The notes: generated by a model from the sequence alone, not told the origin. DNA of 64,000 nt from Shewanella sp. 1CM18E (GCF_023161665.1 NZ_JALNTW010000007.1:1-64000), one strand, 5' to 3'; counted from the stretch's first letter, positions 24,944-34,694 are shown. Numbers and translations: made by a program.

Positions 24944-26257
24944 CTACAAGATCCGGCGAAGCAAAAAGTCTGCTTTTAAACGTTTAATCCGTTTCATCAA
25001 TTTACGAACCGGAGCTGGATAATTGTGTAATGTTTCTATTTGGCTGTAATGGAACAAGCGCTCTGTGTGCTCAAGAATATGTTCTTGTTCATCTTCAAAT
25101 GGCTTCTTCCAGCACTCGCTCTCATCTTGCAATAATAAACCATTTTCTAGATCAAGCGCCCAAGCTCTAGGGTTTAAGTTACTACCAGTAATTAAGTGCT
25201 TTTTACCGTCAGCGCTTATACCTTTGAGGTGGAAACTGTTACGGCCATCTTTCCATAAATGAATATTCAATTGTCCGTTTTCAATCGCCCATTGTTGACG
25301 TTTAGCAAACTTACGCAATGATTGCTCATACATATATGGCAAAGCACCAATGGTGGAAAACTCTTCTTCTGGCGGAATATAGAAATCATTGGAGGTCTTA
25401 TCGCCCACTACTATATCTATTTTCTTGCCTTTACGAAGATGTTTAGCCAATGCCCGAACTAAAATATATGGCGGGTTAAAATAAGGCGTACAAATAAACA
25501 GCGCGTCTTCAGACCCTTCAACTAAAGAAACGATAACCTTATTTAACTTGTTCTTTTTACGGCCAAGACCTACGAGCGGTGTCACACGATTGCCAATCTT
25601 GGTTTGGCTGTATGTGTATTCAGCTTTAGACAATCTATGCTTAAGGCTGCTCACTTCCGCTTTTGACGGTAAGTGTTCCGATTCTTTTGGCTGAGTTAAC
25701 GAACTCACCGCTACATCATGAGCCAAATACTTTTGGATCATCTCGCGCATACTACGTGCAAGTTCAGCAGACTCAAGTACATGGTAACGGTCGAAACGGT
25801 ATCTATCCGCTTGGTGTAAGTAGATATTATTGATGCTAGCGCCGCTATAAATCACTGCATCATCAATGATAAAGCCTTTAAGGTGTAACACGCCCATAAA
25901 CTCACGAGACTTTACAGGAACACCTAAAATATCAATTGGGTACTCAGCTTCTTCATTGACCTTGCGATACATGAAGTAGTTACCGCTATCACCTTTGTGA
26001 CCGATTAGGCCTCGGCGAGCACGGTGGAAATCAACAAGCACTTTAATATCAAGCTCTGGATTGCGTTGTTTAGCATCCATTAACGCCGCTAAGATCTCTC
26101 TGCCCGCTTCATCATCTTCTAAATAAAGTGCTGCGATATAAATCGAGTGCGTCGCATTTGTGATTCGAGATAACAATTCAGTTTTTAACGCTTTTGGCGT
26201 TAACAGCCATGAAAGCGAGTCTGGTTGTAGCGGTATGCCACCTAGCTTATTCAGCAA
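24944..26257 (-). CDS. pssA: CDP-diacylglycerol-serine O-phosphatidyltransferase
   Basis: A 437-aa membrane-associated phosphatidylserine synthase of the phospholipase D superfamily, making the precursor of phosphatidylethanolamine. Two HKD motifs are complete: HLKGFIIDD (His125, Lys127, Asp132) and FHLKGISADGKK in the C-terminal half, each followed by a SGASINN/TGSNLNP segment. Length is close to E. coli PssA (about 450). The DUF1904 gene ends 11 bp upstream, so the two are probably cotranscribed. Confidence 0.93.
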   Translation of the reverse strand: MLNKLGGIPLQPDSLSWLLTPKALKTELLSRITNATHSIYIAALYLEDDEAGREILAALMDAKQRNPELDIKVLVDFHRARRGLIGHKGDSGNYFMYRKVNEEAEYPIDILGVPVKSREFMGVLHLKGFIIDDAVIYSGASINNIYLHQADRYRFDRYHVLESAELARSMREMIQKYLAHDVAVSSLTQPKESEHLPSKAEVSSLKHRLSKAEYTYSQTKIGNRVTPLVGLGRKKNKLNKVIVSLVEGSEDALFICTPYFNPPYILVRALAKHLRKGKKIDIVVGDKTSNDFYIPPEEEFSTIGALPYMYEQSLRKFAKRQQWAIENGQLNIHLWKDGRNSFHLKGISADGKKHLITGSNLNPRAWALDLENGLLLQDESECWKKPFEDEQEHILEHTERLFHYSQIETLHNYPAPVRKLMKRIKRLKADFLLRRIL

Positions 26258-26268
26258 GGCTTCTCTCC

Positions 26269-26601
26269 TTAATAGTGCTGACCATCTTTATAATATGTGC
26301 TCGGTGCTAACTGCCTAAACATAATAATGACTTGTTTAGCATTCGGATAAGCTTTTAATACAGCTTCACGAATAACCTTTTCGGCACGATGGTGTGTTTC
26401 AGGATCTTTGGGAAACCATAATACTTCGACTTGTGCAATATCGTCGATTTTGACACCGTGACGATATTGGCTAGTGCTGATCCAGTCGAGTATAAAAGAG
26501 TCTGGTTTTGCCTGACAAACGTCAGCTAATGCCTCGAGTAAACTCTCACTGAGTTTCGCGACTACTAACTCCGGTAATCCGCTGACTCTTATATGTGGCA
26601 T
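26269..26601 (-). CDS. DUF1904 family protein
   Basis: A 110-aa protein beginning MPHIRVSGLPE, with the start and size of a tautomerase-like fold (PF08921). The segment QVEVLWFPKDPETHHRAEKVIREAV is the most distinctive part. No catalytic role is known. An AGGAGGATC ribosome site precedes its ATG, and pssA starts 11 bp after the stop. Confidence 0.8.
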   Translation of the reverse strand: MPHIRVSGLPELVVAKLSESLLEALADVCQAKPDSFILDWISTSQYRHGVKIDDIAQVEVLWFPKDPETHHRAEKVIREAVLKAYPNAKQVIIMFRQLAPSTYYKDGQHY

Positions 26602-26856
26602 TAAAGATCCTCCTAGATAAGGGCATAGAAATTACCGATTTAAGCGCCTTTGGGCAAGGTTTTTCTATCAATATCGCTCTCTAGCGCTAGTTTTAGCTGG
26701 GTTCTTGCGCTGTTAGGCAGTTATTTGTCCATATACTAAGGCAAATAACACCGGTAAATTTTGTGATCTAGCGCTAATTGTTTACCCTAACTTGCAAAGA
26801 TCACCGCGCTGTTGTTTGCTAATATAAGAGTTTATTTTTACGAGTGTGAGACATTC

Positions 26857-27036
26857 ATGAATTTCAAAATACTCCTGACTCTTGCCGCTGTCTTATTGAG
26901 TGCTTGGGCTATTTTTCACTTTAAAACTCAGCTTGGCATTTTTGTTGTGCCACTATTTTTTGGTTTAGTATTTTTTGTCACTTTACGCCTATACAGACTA
27001 ATGGAAAAAGACGAGCCTAGCGATAATCGCGACTAA
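26857..27036 (+). CDS. Small inner-membrane protein
   Basis: A 59-aa peptide with two hydrophobic helices (about 3-19 and 25-43) and a charged tail RLYRLMEKDEPSDNRD. The ATG at 26857 follows GTGAGACATTC; the longer frame begins in unlikely sequence. Function unknown. It precedes dacB with a short gap, so cotranscription is likely. Confidence 0.6.
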   Translation: MNFKILLTLAAVLLSAWAIFHFKTQLGIFVVPLFFGLVFFVTLRLYRLMEKDEPSDNRD

Positions 27037-27098
27037 GGTTTGTGCAACGATTATTACGCCCTACTCTAGATAACATAAATATAAACAAGGACGAACTT

Positions 27099-28508
27099 TT
27101 GGGAATACGCTCAATCACTCCACGTATTTTTTCCGCCCTACTCGCAGTTTGTCTTGCTCCATCAATATCGGCTAATGAATATTTAACCAATATGATGGCG
27201 GCGATAGCACCTAAAACCTCTCAAACCGCCGTTATCCTAAGCACTGAACTAGACGGCACTTTTCGAGTAAATGATCAGCAACTGTTTACTCCTGCAAGTA
27301 CAATGAAGCTTTTAACCGCGGTAGCTGCGACACAAGCTTTAGGTGAAAACTACACGTTCAAAACCCAAATAGACTCCTACGTGAGTATTGCCAACAATCG
27401 AATTGAAGGTGATCTGTTTATCCGCTTTGATGGCGACCCGACACTGTCATCTCGTGATTTAAATCGACTTTTAAAACAACTTAAAAGCCAAGGTTTAGAT
27501 CATATCGATGGCAATGTTTATCTCGTTGGTAATCAACAAGAAGCAGTAAAAGCACCAGGTTGGGTTTGGGATGACTTAGGGATTTGCTACGCGGCGCCAG
27601 TTTCACGTTACGTCATTAATAATAATTGTATTAAGGCCAAACTAGAGCCAAGACTGGCAGATGATTTAGGTAAGCTGTCTTACGACAAGAGTCAACCGGT
27701 TACCATTACTAGTACGGCTGTTTTTGACAAAACCGCTACTAAAGAGTTTTGCGAGTTAGCGCTTAATAGAAGCGATGATAATCAATTTAGCCTATCAGGC
27801 TGCTTCCCAAGCAAAAAGCCGCTTAAACTGGCTATTGCTATTTCAGATCCTGCGCTTTACGCGCAAAACATCATTAGCGAGCTGCTTGAACTCAACCAGA
27901 TCTCGATTAAGGGTGAGGTGTTGCTGACAAACAAAAGGCCTGCCAATACCCTACTAATAGGCGAGCACCAATCTAAACCGCTCAATAGTCTAGTGGGTAG
28001 TATGTTATTGCATTCAGATAATCTGATAGCAGATAGCCTGTTAAAACGGATGGGCCAAGTGAAGTATGGCGTTGCAGGATCATTTACTAACGGCAGTAAA
28101 GCGATGATATCCATATTAACTGAGCTTGGTATAGATCTCGAGTCTGCCAATATTGTTGATGGTTCCGGTTTGTCACGCTATAACCTGTTAAGCGCAAATC
28201 AGCTTTACCAGGTATTACAGCTTATTGAATCTGAAAAGCGATTTAATCACCTTATCGAGCTACTGCCTATTGCAGGTGAAACTGGTACGCTGCAATACCG
28301 TAAAGGATATCGTTCAGCGCCACTTAAAGGCCATATTTTTGCAAAAACAGGCTCTATGCTTGGTGCAGTTAATCTAGCAGGCTTTATTAAGGACAAGGAT
28401 GCTGACTACCGTCCGTTTGTGATCTTAGAAAACGGCCATAGCCCAGCAGTGAAACAAAATGAGGTAGCACCATTTAGCGTACTACTTTTGCAAGCTATCG
28501 TTAATTAA
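27099..28508 (+). CDS. dacB: D-alanyl-D-alanine carboxypeptidase/endopeptidase (PBP4)
   Basis: A periplasmic penicillin-binding protein of class C that trims or cleaves peptidoglycan cross-links. I favour the TTG start at 27099, which has AAGGA seven nt upstream and opens a good signal peptide (ending SISA); an in-frame GTG at 27042 adds 19 unlikely residues. The three active-site motifs are STMK (67-70), SDN (in LLHSDNLIAD) and KTG (in FAKTGSML), with the long insertion domain expected of DacB between the first two. Mature length about 445 aa is normal. Confidence 0.9.
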   Translation: MGIRSITPRIFSALLAVCLAPSISANEYLTNMMAAIAPKTSQTAVILSTELDGTFRVNDQQLFTPASTMKLLTAVAATQALGENYTFKTQIDSYVSIANNRIEGDLFIRFDGDPTLSSRDLNRLLKQLKSQGLDHIDGNVYLVGNQQEAVKAPGWVWDDLGICYAAPVSRYVINNNCIKAKLEPRLADDLGKLSYDKSQPVTITSTAVFDKTATKEFCELALNRSDDNQFSLSGCFPSKKPLKLAIAISDPALYAQNIISELLELNQISIKGEVLLTNKRPANTLLIGEHQSKPLNSLVGSMLLHSDNLIADSLLKRMGQVKYGVAGSFTNGSKAMISILTELGIDLESANIVDGSGLSRYNLLSANQLYQVLQLIESEKRFNHLIELLPIAGETGTLQYRKGYRSAPLKGHIFAKTGSMLGAVNLAGFIKDKDADYRPFVILENGHSPAVKQNEVAPFSVLLLQAIVN

Positions 28509-28548
28509 TGTCACTAAAACTCAGGTTAGCCATTCGCTATTTATCCGA

Positions 28549-28580
28549 CATAAAAAACGCCACTTAATGTGGCGTTTTTC
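28549..28580 (+). terminator. Terminator after dacB
   Basis: AAAAACGCCACTTAATGTGGCGTTTTT hairpin, bidirectional in form and also serving the converging acyl-CoA dehydrogenase gene. Confidence 0.9.
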
Positions 28581-28634
28581 GTTTGTGCAGATGCATAGTG
28601 AGCTAAGACTTTAAGCCTCTTGCAAATTCTAATC

Positions 28635-30395
28635 TTAGAATAAGTTTGCATCCATTTGCATAATAGAGCTGTCACCTTTGCTTACTTGAGATAAATGATA
28701 CTCAGCTTTAGCAAGTAACTTATCCATATAAAAACGGTTAAGCTGAGCTTTTTGCAGTGCAAACATAGGATCGTCATGGTCTTGAGCCGCATCAGCCATT
28801 GCCAACCAGAAACAACCATAAAGTGTGTAACCAAAGGCATCAAGATAATCAACCGCACATGCGTTTATCAACGCAGGTTGCTTCAGCTTATTATCATTAA
28901 CATCGCTTGCAACTTCTAGCAACTGCTCTAATAAAGCCAAAACCTTAGCTTTATCTGCATCATCAACCTTGCTATAGCGATTAATATTTGTAACTTGCTC
29001 AGCAACTAATTCGTGCAGTGCAGTCAGATTGTCTCCGGTAACCTTACGGCCTAAGAAGTCAATGGCTTGAATACCGTTAGTGCCTTCATATATTTGCGCA
29101 ATACGAGTATCACGAACTAACTGTTCAATCCCGGTTTCTCGAATATAACCGTGACCGCCAAATACCTGCTGCGCCATAATAGCGGCGTCTAAGCCGCGAT
29201 CACTTAAAAATGCTTTTGACACGGGTGTTAATAAACCCACATAGCGCGCCGCTTTAGCTTTCACATCTGCATCATCAGCGTATTTGGCTAAATCAAGTTG
29301 TTGTCCTGTATACACAGACAGCGCGCGACCCGCTTCAGTTAAGGTTCGAATAGTTAACAGCATTCTTCTCACATCGCCGTGAACCAGGATAGGATCGCTT
29401 GTAGCACCGGTTGGCGAGCCACCTGCTGCCACGCCTTGTATACGCTCTTTAGCATAATCAGCAGCCATTTGATAAGCGGCTTGTGACGTGCCTAAGCCTT
29501 GTATACCAATCGCTAAGCGCTCGTAGTTCATCATAGTAAACATACACACTAAACCGCGATTTGGTTTGCCTATCAGGTAACCCTCAGCCTCATCGAAGTT
29601 CATTACGCATGTAGCTGAACCTTTCAGACCCATTTTGTGTTCAATTGAGCCAACAGTAACACCATTTGCTTCGCCTAAGCTGTTATCGTCATTTACCTTA
29701 ATCTTAGGGACTAAGAATAGTGAAATGCCACTGGTATTGGGCAATTTAGCCAGCACTAAGTGAATAACGTTTTCAGTGAGATCGTGATCGCCACCAGTAA
29801 TAAAGATTTTACTGCCAGTAATGTTGTAGCTGCCATTGTCGTTAGGCACAGCTTTAGTACGAATGTTACGTAAGTCTGAACCTGCTTGTGGCTCAGTCAT
29901 ATCCATCGCACCAGACCATTCACCGCTATAAAGCATTGGCAAGTATTGCTGCTTTATCTCTTCAGTACCGTGGGCGTGAATTGCTAACGCAGCGCCAGCG
30001 GTTAATGAGCCATATAAAGTAAAAGCATTACATGCACTATATGCCATCTCATCAACGAGTACGCCTAGCATTTTAGGCATACCCATACCACCAAGATCAG
30101 GATCGCCACACAAGCCAACCCAGCCACCTTCAGCATACTGGTTGTATACCTCTTTATAACCGTCAGGTGTGATCACAGTATCAGCTTCGAGACGAACACC
30201 TTGCTCATCACCATTGCGGTTTATAGGATGGATCAGCTCACGGCATATTTTATCTGCTTCATCTAAAATAGCCGCTGCAGTATCTATATCTACCGATTCT
30301 GCCATTGCAGGCATTTCAGACCATGTTTTAGGGGCGTCAAATACTTTTTCAAGTAGAAAGCGCATCTCAGCTAACGGGGCGTTATACGGGTTCAT
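28635..30395 (-). CDS. Acyl-CoA dehydrogenase, long form with extra C-terminal domain
   Basis: A 586-aa FAD enzyme that introduces the alpha-beta double bond of acyl-CoA. Visible are the ACAD signatures TEPQAGSD (about 165) and GGHGYIRETGIEQLVRD, and the glutamate of YEGTNGIQAID, the catalytic base. Length and C-terminal ACAD_C domain resemble AcdA/FadE5 and DmdC (methylmercaptopropionyl-CoA dehydrogenase) rather than classic FadE. Substrate chain length is not evident. A PsrA-like palindrome lies 22 bp upstream of the start, fitting control by fatty-acid degradation signals. Confidence 0.9.
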   Translation of the reverse strand: MNPYNAPLAEMRFLLEKVFDAPKTWSEMPAMAESVDIDTAAAILDEADKICRELIHPINRNGDEQGVRLEADTVITPDGYKEVYNQYAEGGWVGLCGDPDLGGMGMPKMLGVLVDEMAYSACNAFTLYGSLTAGAALAIHAHGTEEIKQQYLPMLYSGEWSGAMDMTEPQAGSDLRNIRTKAVPNDNGSYNITGSKIFITGGDHDLTENVIHLVLAKLPNTSGISLFLVPKIKVNDDNSLGEANGVTVGSIEHKMGLKGSATCVMNFDEAEGYLIGKPNRGLVCMFTMMNYERLAIGIQGLGTSQAAYQMAADYAKERIQGVAAGGSPTGATSDPILVHGDVRRMLLTIRTLTEAGRALSVYTGQQLDLAKYADDADVKAKAARYVGLLTPVSKAFLSDRGLDAAIMAQQVFGGHGYIRETGIEQLVRDTRIAQIYEGTNGIQAIDFLGRKVTGDNLTALHELVAEQVTNINRYSKVDDADKAKVLALLEQLLEVASDVNDNKLKQPALINACAVDYLDAFGYTLYGCFWLAMADAAQDHDDPMFALQKAQLNRFYMDKLLAKAEYHLSQVSKGDSSIMQMDANLF

Positions 30396-30416
30396 ACAGG
30401 ACTCTTAAACAATAGA

Positions 30417-30434
30417 TTAAAACAGTTGTTTCAA
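30417..30434. promoter_or_regulatory. PsrA-like operator
   Basis: TTAAAACAGTTGTTTCAA is a near-perfect inverted repeat containing AAAC-N4-GTTT, the core known for the fatty-acid regulator PsrA. It lies just upstream of the acyl-CoA dehydrogenase start. Motif-based inference. Confidence 0.5.
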
Positions 30435-30521
30435 TTTATCAGAAGTTACTTCAAAAGACACCCCCTATAGAGCAAAACTTTTAACACTATTTACTTAAGT
30501 CGCGCCCTAGAACGCGCCTTA

Positions 30522-30790
30522 TACCAATGAGTATAAACATTTGGTCACTCAGCGAGAGTTTAGCGGTTCTCAGGCAAGTTCATGAAGTGCTCCTCGGTAA
30601 CGGATCTTGCGTTACTCTGCCTCCTAATCCGTATAGTGGTGCTTTAAGAACATTCACCACATCTGACCTAAAGGATGGAGGAAATGGCTTATGTATCTCT
30701 GGAACAAGTTTGCAGCGGGTCAAGTGCATATTAAACTAGGTTTAAGCTACTTCTGCGTTGAATAGCTTTATAAGCGTATAACCATTATTA
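30522..30790. mobile_element. Decayed MITE with replaced centre
   Basis: The left end TACCAATGAGTATAA and about 45 following bases match the intact element at 52427-52690; an internal segment, ACTTCTGCGTTGAATAGC onward (about 30749-30790), matches the same element near its right third. Between them about 165 bp are unrelated, and the right terminal repeat is lost. It is non-coding. Confidence 0.7.
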
Positions 30791-30866
30791 ACTTCATATC
30801 GCGATCGTTTCTACACAAGTAAAAGATCCATTTGCTGAAGAAGGTGCTTTAGGGCTAAAAATAAAA

Positions 30867-30895
30867 AAGCCGCACTGAACATGTCAGTGCGGCTT
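30867..30895 (-). terminator. Terminator of the DUF2058 gene
   Basis: Stem AGCCGCACTGA / TCAGTGCGGCT followed on the minus strand by a T-run, 24 bp after the stop. Confidence 0.9.
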
Positions 30896-30918
30896 GCAAT
30901 TTTAAAGTGGCTAGATAT

Positions 30919-31461
30919 TTACCACATTAGATCATCAGGAATGACGTAATCAGCGTACGGATCATCTTCCTCAACGACCTGAGTATTATCTTCTTGAGTC
31001 CAAAGGTATCCAATCCAGGCTGGCACAAGTAGGTTTATACGCTCAGCTAGCTTGTGTGGTACTAAATAGCTTTGCTCTTCATGACGGACAATACCTAAAT
31101 GACCATTAAGCAGCTCACTTTGCATTTTATCGTCGACATAAATCGAATAGATCTTATTCTCGAAGGTAAAGTTGAACTTAATTTCTGCGTCTTTGGGTGC
31201 AGTAATTGCAAACTTTTTAAACTCAGTAACAAGACCCCGTACTAAGCCTTTTTCAGATGCTTCTGCAAAACGCTGTTCATTTAGCTGTTTGTCTTTATCA
31301 ATCTGTGCTTGCTTCTTAGCGGCAATTTCTTGCTTTAACGCTTCAGAGCCATCATCAACTTTAGCTTTTCTATCACGACGCTTTTGCGTTTTAGTGTCTT
31401 TTACTTTCTGTTTACTGACTAAGCCTGCTTTTAACAGCTGCTCTTGAAATGGGTTTGCCAT
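30919..31461 (-). CDS. DUF2058 nucleoprotein
   Basis: A 180-aa basic protein of the YaiL/DUF2058 family, described as nucleic-acid associated, precise role unknown. The N-terminal quarter is highly charged coiled coil with a KQKRRDRKAKV-like stretch; the rest is a compact domain ending acidic (EEDDPYADYVIPDDLMW). The 2,4-dienoyl-CoA-reductase-like gene lies just upstream and on the same strand. Confidence 0.85.
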   Translation of the reverse strand: MANPFQEQLLKAGLVSKQKVKDTKTQKRRDRKAKVDDGSEALKQEIAAKKQAQIDKDKQLNEQRFAEASEKGLVRGLVTEFKKFAITAPKDAEIKFNFTFENKIYSIYVDDKMQSELLNGHLGIVRHEEQSYLVPHKLAERINLLVPAWIGYLWTQEDNTQVVEEDDPYADYVIPDDLMW

Positions 31462-31493
31462 ACTTAATTCTCTAATTTTCCAATTTATCTACT

Positions 31494-32306
31494 TTAGCTT
31501 TTTCGCTGCGTTGCTAATTGGCCTATTTCAGCCATTGCTGCACCAGCGCCGCCAAGTGACCAACCACCGTCAACCGGTAAGACTGTACCGGTAATGTAAG
31601 ATGCCATATCAGATGCTAAAAATAGCGCGGCATTGGCGATATCATCGCAGTCGCCATTACGTTTTAACGGTACACTTTCAGCGACACGAGCTTGTAATTC
31701 TGCACTAGGCGCAAGTCTATCAAAACCCTCAGTACCTGCAATAGGTCCTGGCACTATTGAGTTGATCCGGATCCCTATTCTGCCCCACTCAATTGCTAAG
31801 GTCTTTGTGAGCATATCCACACCTGCTTTTGCTGCACAAACATGAACCTGCATTGGCATGGGGACGTAAGCTTGAGGAGCTGAAATTTGAATGATTGCTC
31901 CGCCGCGCTCTTTAATCAATGGATAAGCCTGCTTTAGCACCTGAAAGCTACCAAGTAAGTCGATATCCATTACTGACTTAAAGCCATTTTCAGAAAGGTT
32001 TTCAGCTGATGATGGGAAATTACCTGCAGCGCCACTGACTAAAACATCTATGTGGGCAAAGGTGTTTTTAATGCTTAAAAAACCTTGTTTTAATGCATCT
32101 AAGTCTCTTACATCAAAACAAACACCAAAGTGGTTTCCACTCGAGTTAGCTAGTTGAAGCTCTGCTACTGCGGCGTTGACTTTATCTTCACTACGGCTGG
32201 CGACGGCAACGTTGGCACCCGCTTGGGAGAAACGCTTTGCAATACCTAAGTTAATCCCACTGGTACCACCGACTACAACAACATTCTTTCCTTGATAGCT
32301 AAACAT
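31494..32306 (-). CDS. SDR similar to peroxisomal 2,4-dienoyl-CoA reductase
   Basis: A 270-aa SDR with cofactor loop GGTSGINLGIA (13-23) and GAAGNF in place of NAG. The usual catalytic Tyr of YxxxK is missing: the segment reads QVHVCAAKAGVD, just as in dienoyl-CoA reductase 2 of eukaryotic peroxisomes, where another Asp serves. PGPIAGTEGFDRLAP also fits that group. It probably reduces enoyl/dienoyl-CoA intermediates of unsaturated fatty-acid oxidation. It would complement the flavoprotein FadH at 53750. Lies 32 bp upstream of DUF2058, probably one transcript. Confidence 0.8.
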   Translation of the reverse strand: MFSYQGKNVVVVGGTSGINLGIAKRFSQAGANVAVASRSEDKVNAAVAELQLANSSGNHFGVCFDVRDLDALKQGFLSIKNTFAHIDVLVSGAAGNFPSSAENLSENGFKSVMDIDLLGSFQVLKQAYPLIKERGGAIIQISAPQAYVPMPMQVHVCAAKAGVDMLTKTLAIEWGRIGIRINSIVPGPIAGTEGFDRLAPSAELQARVAESVPLKRNGDCDDIANAALFLASDMASYITGTVLPVDGGWSLGGAGAAMAEIGQLATQRKS

Positions 32307-32434
32307 AGTAACAATTATCCTTATAGGTTAGAGCTGATTAAGACTGACATCTAAAACAGCCAGTCGTAAACTAACAATCTTGAACTAACAATCTTTAAAA
32401 TTTGTTTAGCTCTAACCTACTTGGCAAAAATGTA

Positions 32435-33130
32435 TTAAGCAATCGTTTGGTGAATTGCTTGAAGTGCTTTTAATGGATCGGCAGCTTTAGTGATAGGACG
32501 ACCGATAACTAGATAGTCAGAGCCTGCCGCTAGCGCTTGAGGTGGCGTCATCACGCGATGTTGATCGCCATTATCGCTACCAACAGGGCGAATGCCTGGG
32601 GTAATTAACTTAAAATCTTGACCAAACTGAGCTTTTAGCAAGCTTGACTCATGTGCAGAACAAACCACACCATCAAGACCAGCCTGTTTAGTTAATGCTG
32701 CTAAACGTAAAACATGCTCAGAAGCTGGTACGTTGATCCCTAATAGCTTTAGCTCATCATCGCTCATTGACGTTAACACTGTTACAGCAATCAACAGTGG
32801 CGCTTTATCACCATATGGCTCCAGTGCGCGTTTAGCGGCTTCCATCATAGCTAAACCACCAGTGGCATGAATGTTAGTCATCCATACACCCAATTCAGCT
32901 GCAGCAGCTACGGCTTTAGCGACTGTGTTAGGGATATCATGAAACTTTAAATCTAGAAATAATTCAAATCCGCGGCTATGAATGTCTGTTACGAGCTGCG
33001 GTCCAAATAAGGTAAACATCTCTTTGCCGACTTTAAGACGACACATGTTCGGATCTAATTGATCGATAAGCTGCAAAGCATCATTTTTATTATCATAGTC
33101 TAGGGCAACTAAAATAGGCTTGTCAGTCAT
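32435..33130 (-). CDS. pyrF: Orotidine 5'-phosphate decarboxylase
   Basis: The final step of de novo UMP synthesis. 231 aa, usual length. Catalytic [10 protein letters not shown] (Asp/Lys/Asp), substrate-phosphate loop [18 protein letters not shown] and IGRPITKA identify it. It follows lapB by 57 bp, the E. coli arrangement (lapA-lapB-pyrF). Confidence 0.97.
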   Translation of the reverse strand: MTDKPILVALDYDNKNDALQLIDQLDPNMCRLKVGKEMFTLFGPQLVTDIHSRGFELFLDLKFHDIPNTVAKAVAAAAELGVWMTNIHATGGLAMMEAAKRALEPYGDKAPLLIAVTVLTSMSDDELKLLGINVPASEHVLRLAALTKQAGLDGVVCSAHESSLLKAQFGQDFKLITPGIRPVGSDNGDQHRVMTPPQALAAGSDYLVIGRPITKAADPLKALQAIHQTIA

Positions 33131-33187
33131 TGTTTCTCCAATCGCTTTGCGGGGTAATATAAGGTTTTTTAATATAGCGGTTTACGG

Positions 33188-34348
33188 TTATTCTCCGTCT
33201 AAACCTCTAATTCTTTTTATGCTGCCCCACTGCTTGCAGGAGGGGCAATGCCAATACAGCCTGTGTGATGGGAAACCGCACTCTCGACAGCGGTAACCAG
33301 GTCTGTATTTAATTTGTTGCTCTACTAATTGCTCAAGCATGGTTAAGCTTTTTTTCGCTTGCCCTTCTTCAGCTTGTAGCAGATGCATTTTCATTAAATG
33401 CTGGAAGCTCTTCATGGTTGGGTGCCTAATAAGGCCTTCCATTATTAGTTTTTCAGCATCTTTGATATCGCCTTGATCAATCATATGTTGGGCAAGCGTA
33501 ATAGTGACGCTAGCACCTGCACCTTTTTCAATAGCTTGACGCAGTAATTCTTGATAACCAATACAATCGTTAGACAGCAAATACGCTTGTTTTGCAGTCG
33601 CTAAAATATCGGTAAACAAGTCGACATCTGTAGCTAATAGTTTTTCTATTGTTTGTTTACAAGATTTAAAATCTTCTTGCTTGAGATATTGCTCTGCAAG
33701 CGTGAGTAACGCACGCCCGCACTGGTTATCTTGTTTGATCGCCGCTTGTAGGTGTTTTAATTTAAGCGAAACGTCTTCGGTTTCATTAGCCAATTCACAA
33801 TAAAAATGCGCCGTCTCATGTTTGAGTTCGCTTTGGCGTTTACGCTTAAGTTTTTTAATAATATCGATGGCTTTTTGCCAGTCTTTAGTAACCTGATAAA
33901 TCGCAATAAGCTGAGTTTCAGCCTCTTCGCTGTGATCTTCTTGGCTGACTAAATTGATAAATATTTCTTCCGCGCGATCGTAAAAACCAGCTGCCAGATA
34001 GTCTTTACCCAACTCCATCATGGCAATATCTCTTTGCTCAGTGGTTAGGCTTGGTCTAGCAATAAGGTTTTGATGGATACGGATTGAGCGGTCAACTTCG
34101 CCACGTTTGCGAAATAACGATCCTAAGGAAAGATGGGTGTCAATCGTATCATCATCGACATCTAACATAGAGATAAAAAGATCGACGGCTTTATCGGATT
34201 CGTTAGATAGTAGAAAGTTAAGCCCTGTGAAATAATCACGGCTCAACTGTTTACGTTGATTAGTTTGTTTTTGCCTGACACTTCTGCGGCCCATATACCA
34301 ACCATAACCGGCTGCTATTGGAAGAAGCAGAAAGAGGATCTCTAACAT
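33188..34348 (-). CDS. lapB: Lipopolysaccharide assembly protein B
   Basis: A 386-aa inner-membrane-anchored TPR protein that with FtsH controls LpxC turnover and so LPS synthesis. An N-terminal membrane helix (MLEILFLLLPIAAGYGWYMG) is followed by tetratricopeptide repeats (about 40-345) and a C-terminal rubredoxin-like zinc site CRECGF...CPSCKQWG. One base separates it from the upstream lapA. Confidence 0.96.
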   Translation of the reverse strand: MLEILFLLLPIAAGYGWYMGRRSVRQKQTNQRKQLSRDYFTGLNFLLSNESDKAVDLFISMLDVDDDTIDTHLSLGSLFRKRGEVDRSIRIHQNLIARPSLTTEQRDIAMMELGKDYLAAGFYDRAEEIFINLVSQEDHSEEAETQLIAIYQVTKDWQKAIDIIKKLKRKRQSELKHETAHFYCELANETEDVSLKLKHLQAAIKQDNQCGRALLTLAEQYLKQEDFKSCKQTIEKLLATDVDLFTDILATAKQAYLLSNDCIGYQELLRQAIEKGAGASVTITLAQHMIDQGDIKDAEKLIMEGLIRHPTMKSFQHLMKMHLLQAEEGQAKKSLTMLEQLVEQQIKYRPGYRCRECGFPSHRLYWHCPSCKQWGSIKRIRGLDGE

Positions 34349-34349
34349 A

Positions 34350-34694
34350 TTAAGCGTCTACTTCTTTTTCGTTACTTTGCTTAGTCATTAAGGCTTTAGA
34401 TGGTTCGTCAGTAACCGCAGTCTCATCAAGCTTAGCTTCTGTTAATGCCAATCTCTTTTTGGTACGGCGTAATGCCAATTTTAATCCTGCAATATGGTAC
34501 ATAGCGAATATCCAGCTCACTAAGAAACCACCTAGAAAAACAGTCGCTAATACCACTGGAAGTCTGAACTCCCCTTGAGCAACAAAGTAGCTAATCGTAA
34601 CTACCTGCTCATTTCGGGCTCCGAATATGAGTGCCAAAATAAAAAATGCAGCGACAAAAAAGGCAATGATAAATGACTTCACGTTAAGCTCCAT
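34350..34694 (-). CDS. lapA: Lipopolysaccharide assembly protein A
   Basis: A 114-aa inner-membrane protein with two transmembrane segments (about 5-27 and 42-65) and a cytoplasmic coiled tail, the LapA/YciS layout (E. coli about 102 aa). It is the first gene of lapA-lapB-pyrF and is separated from ihfB by a terminator. Confidence 0.9.
   Translation of the reverse strand: MELNVKSFIIAFFVAAFFILALIFGARNEQVVTISYFVAQGEFRLPVVLATVFLGGFLVSWIFAMYHIAGLKLALRRTKKRLALTEAKLDETAVTDEPSKALMTKQSNEKEVDA

Noticed and set aside
30527-30739. 70-codon frame within the MITE relic
   Set aside because: Lies wholly in repeat-derived non-coding DNA with the shape of an element, not a gene.
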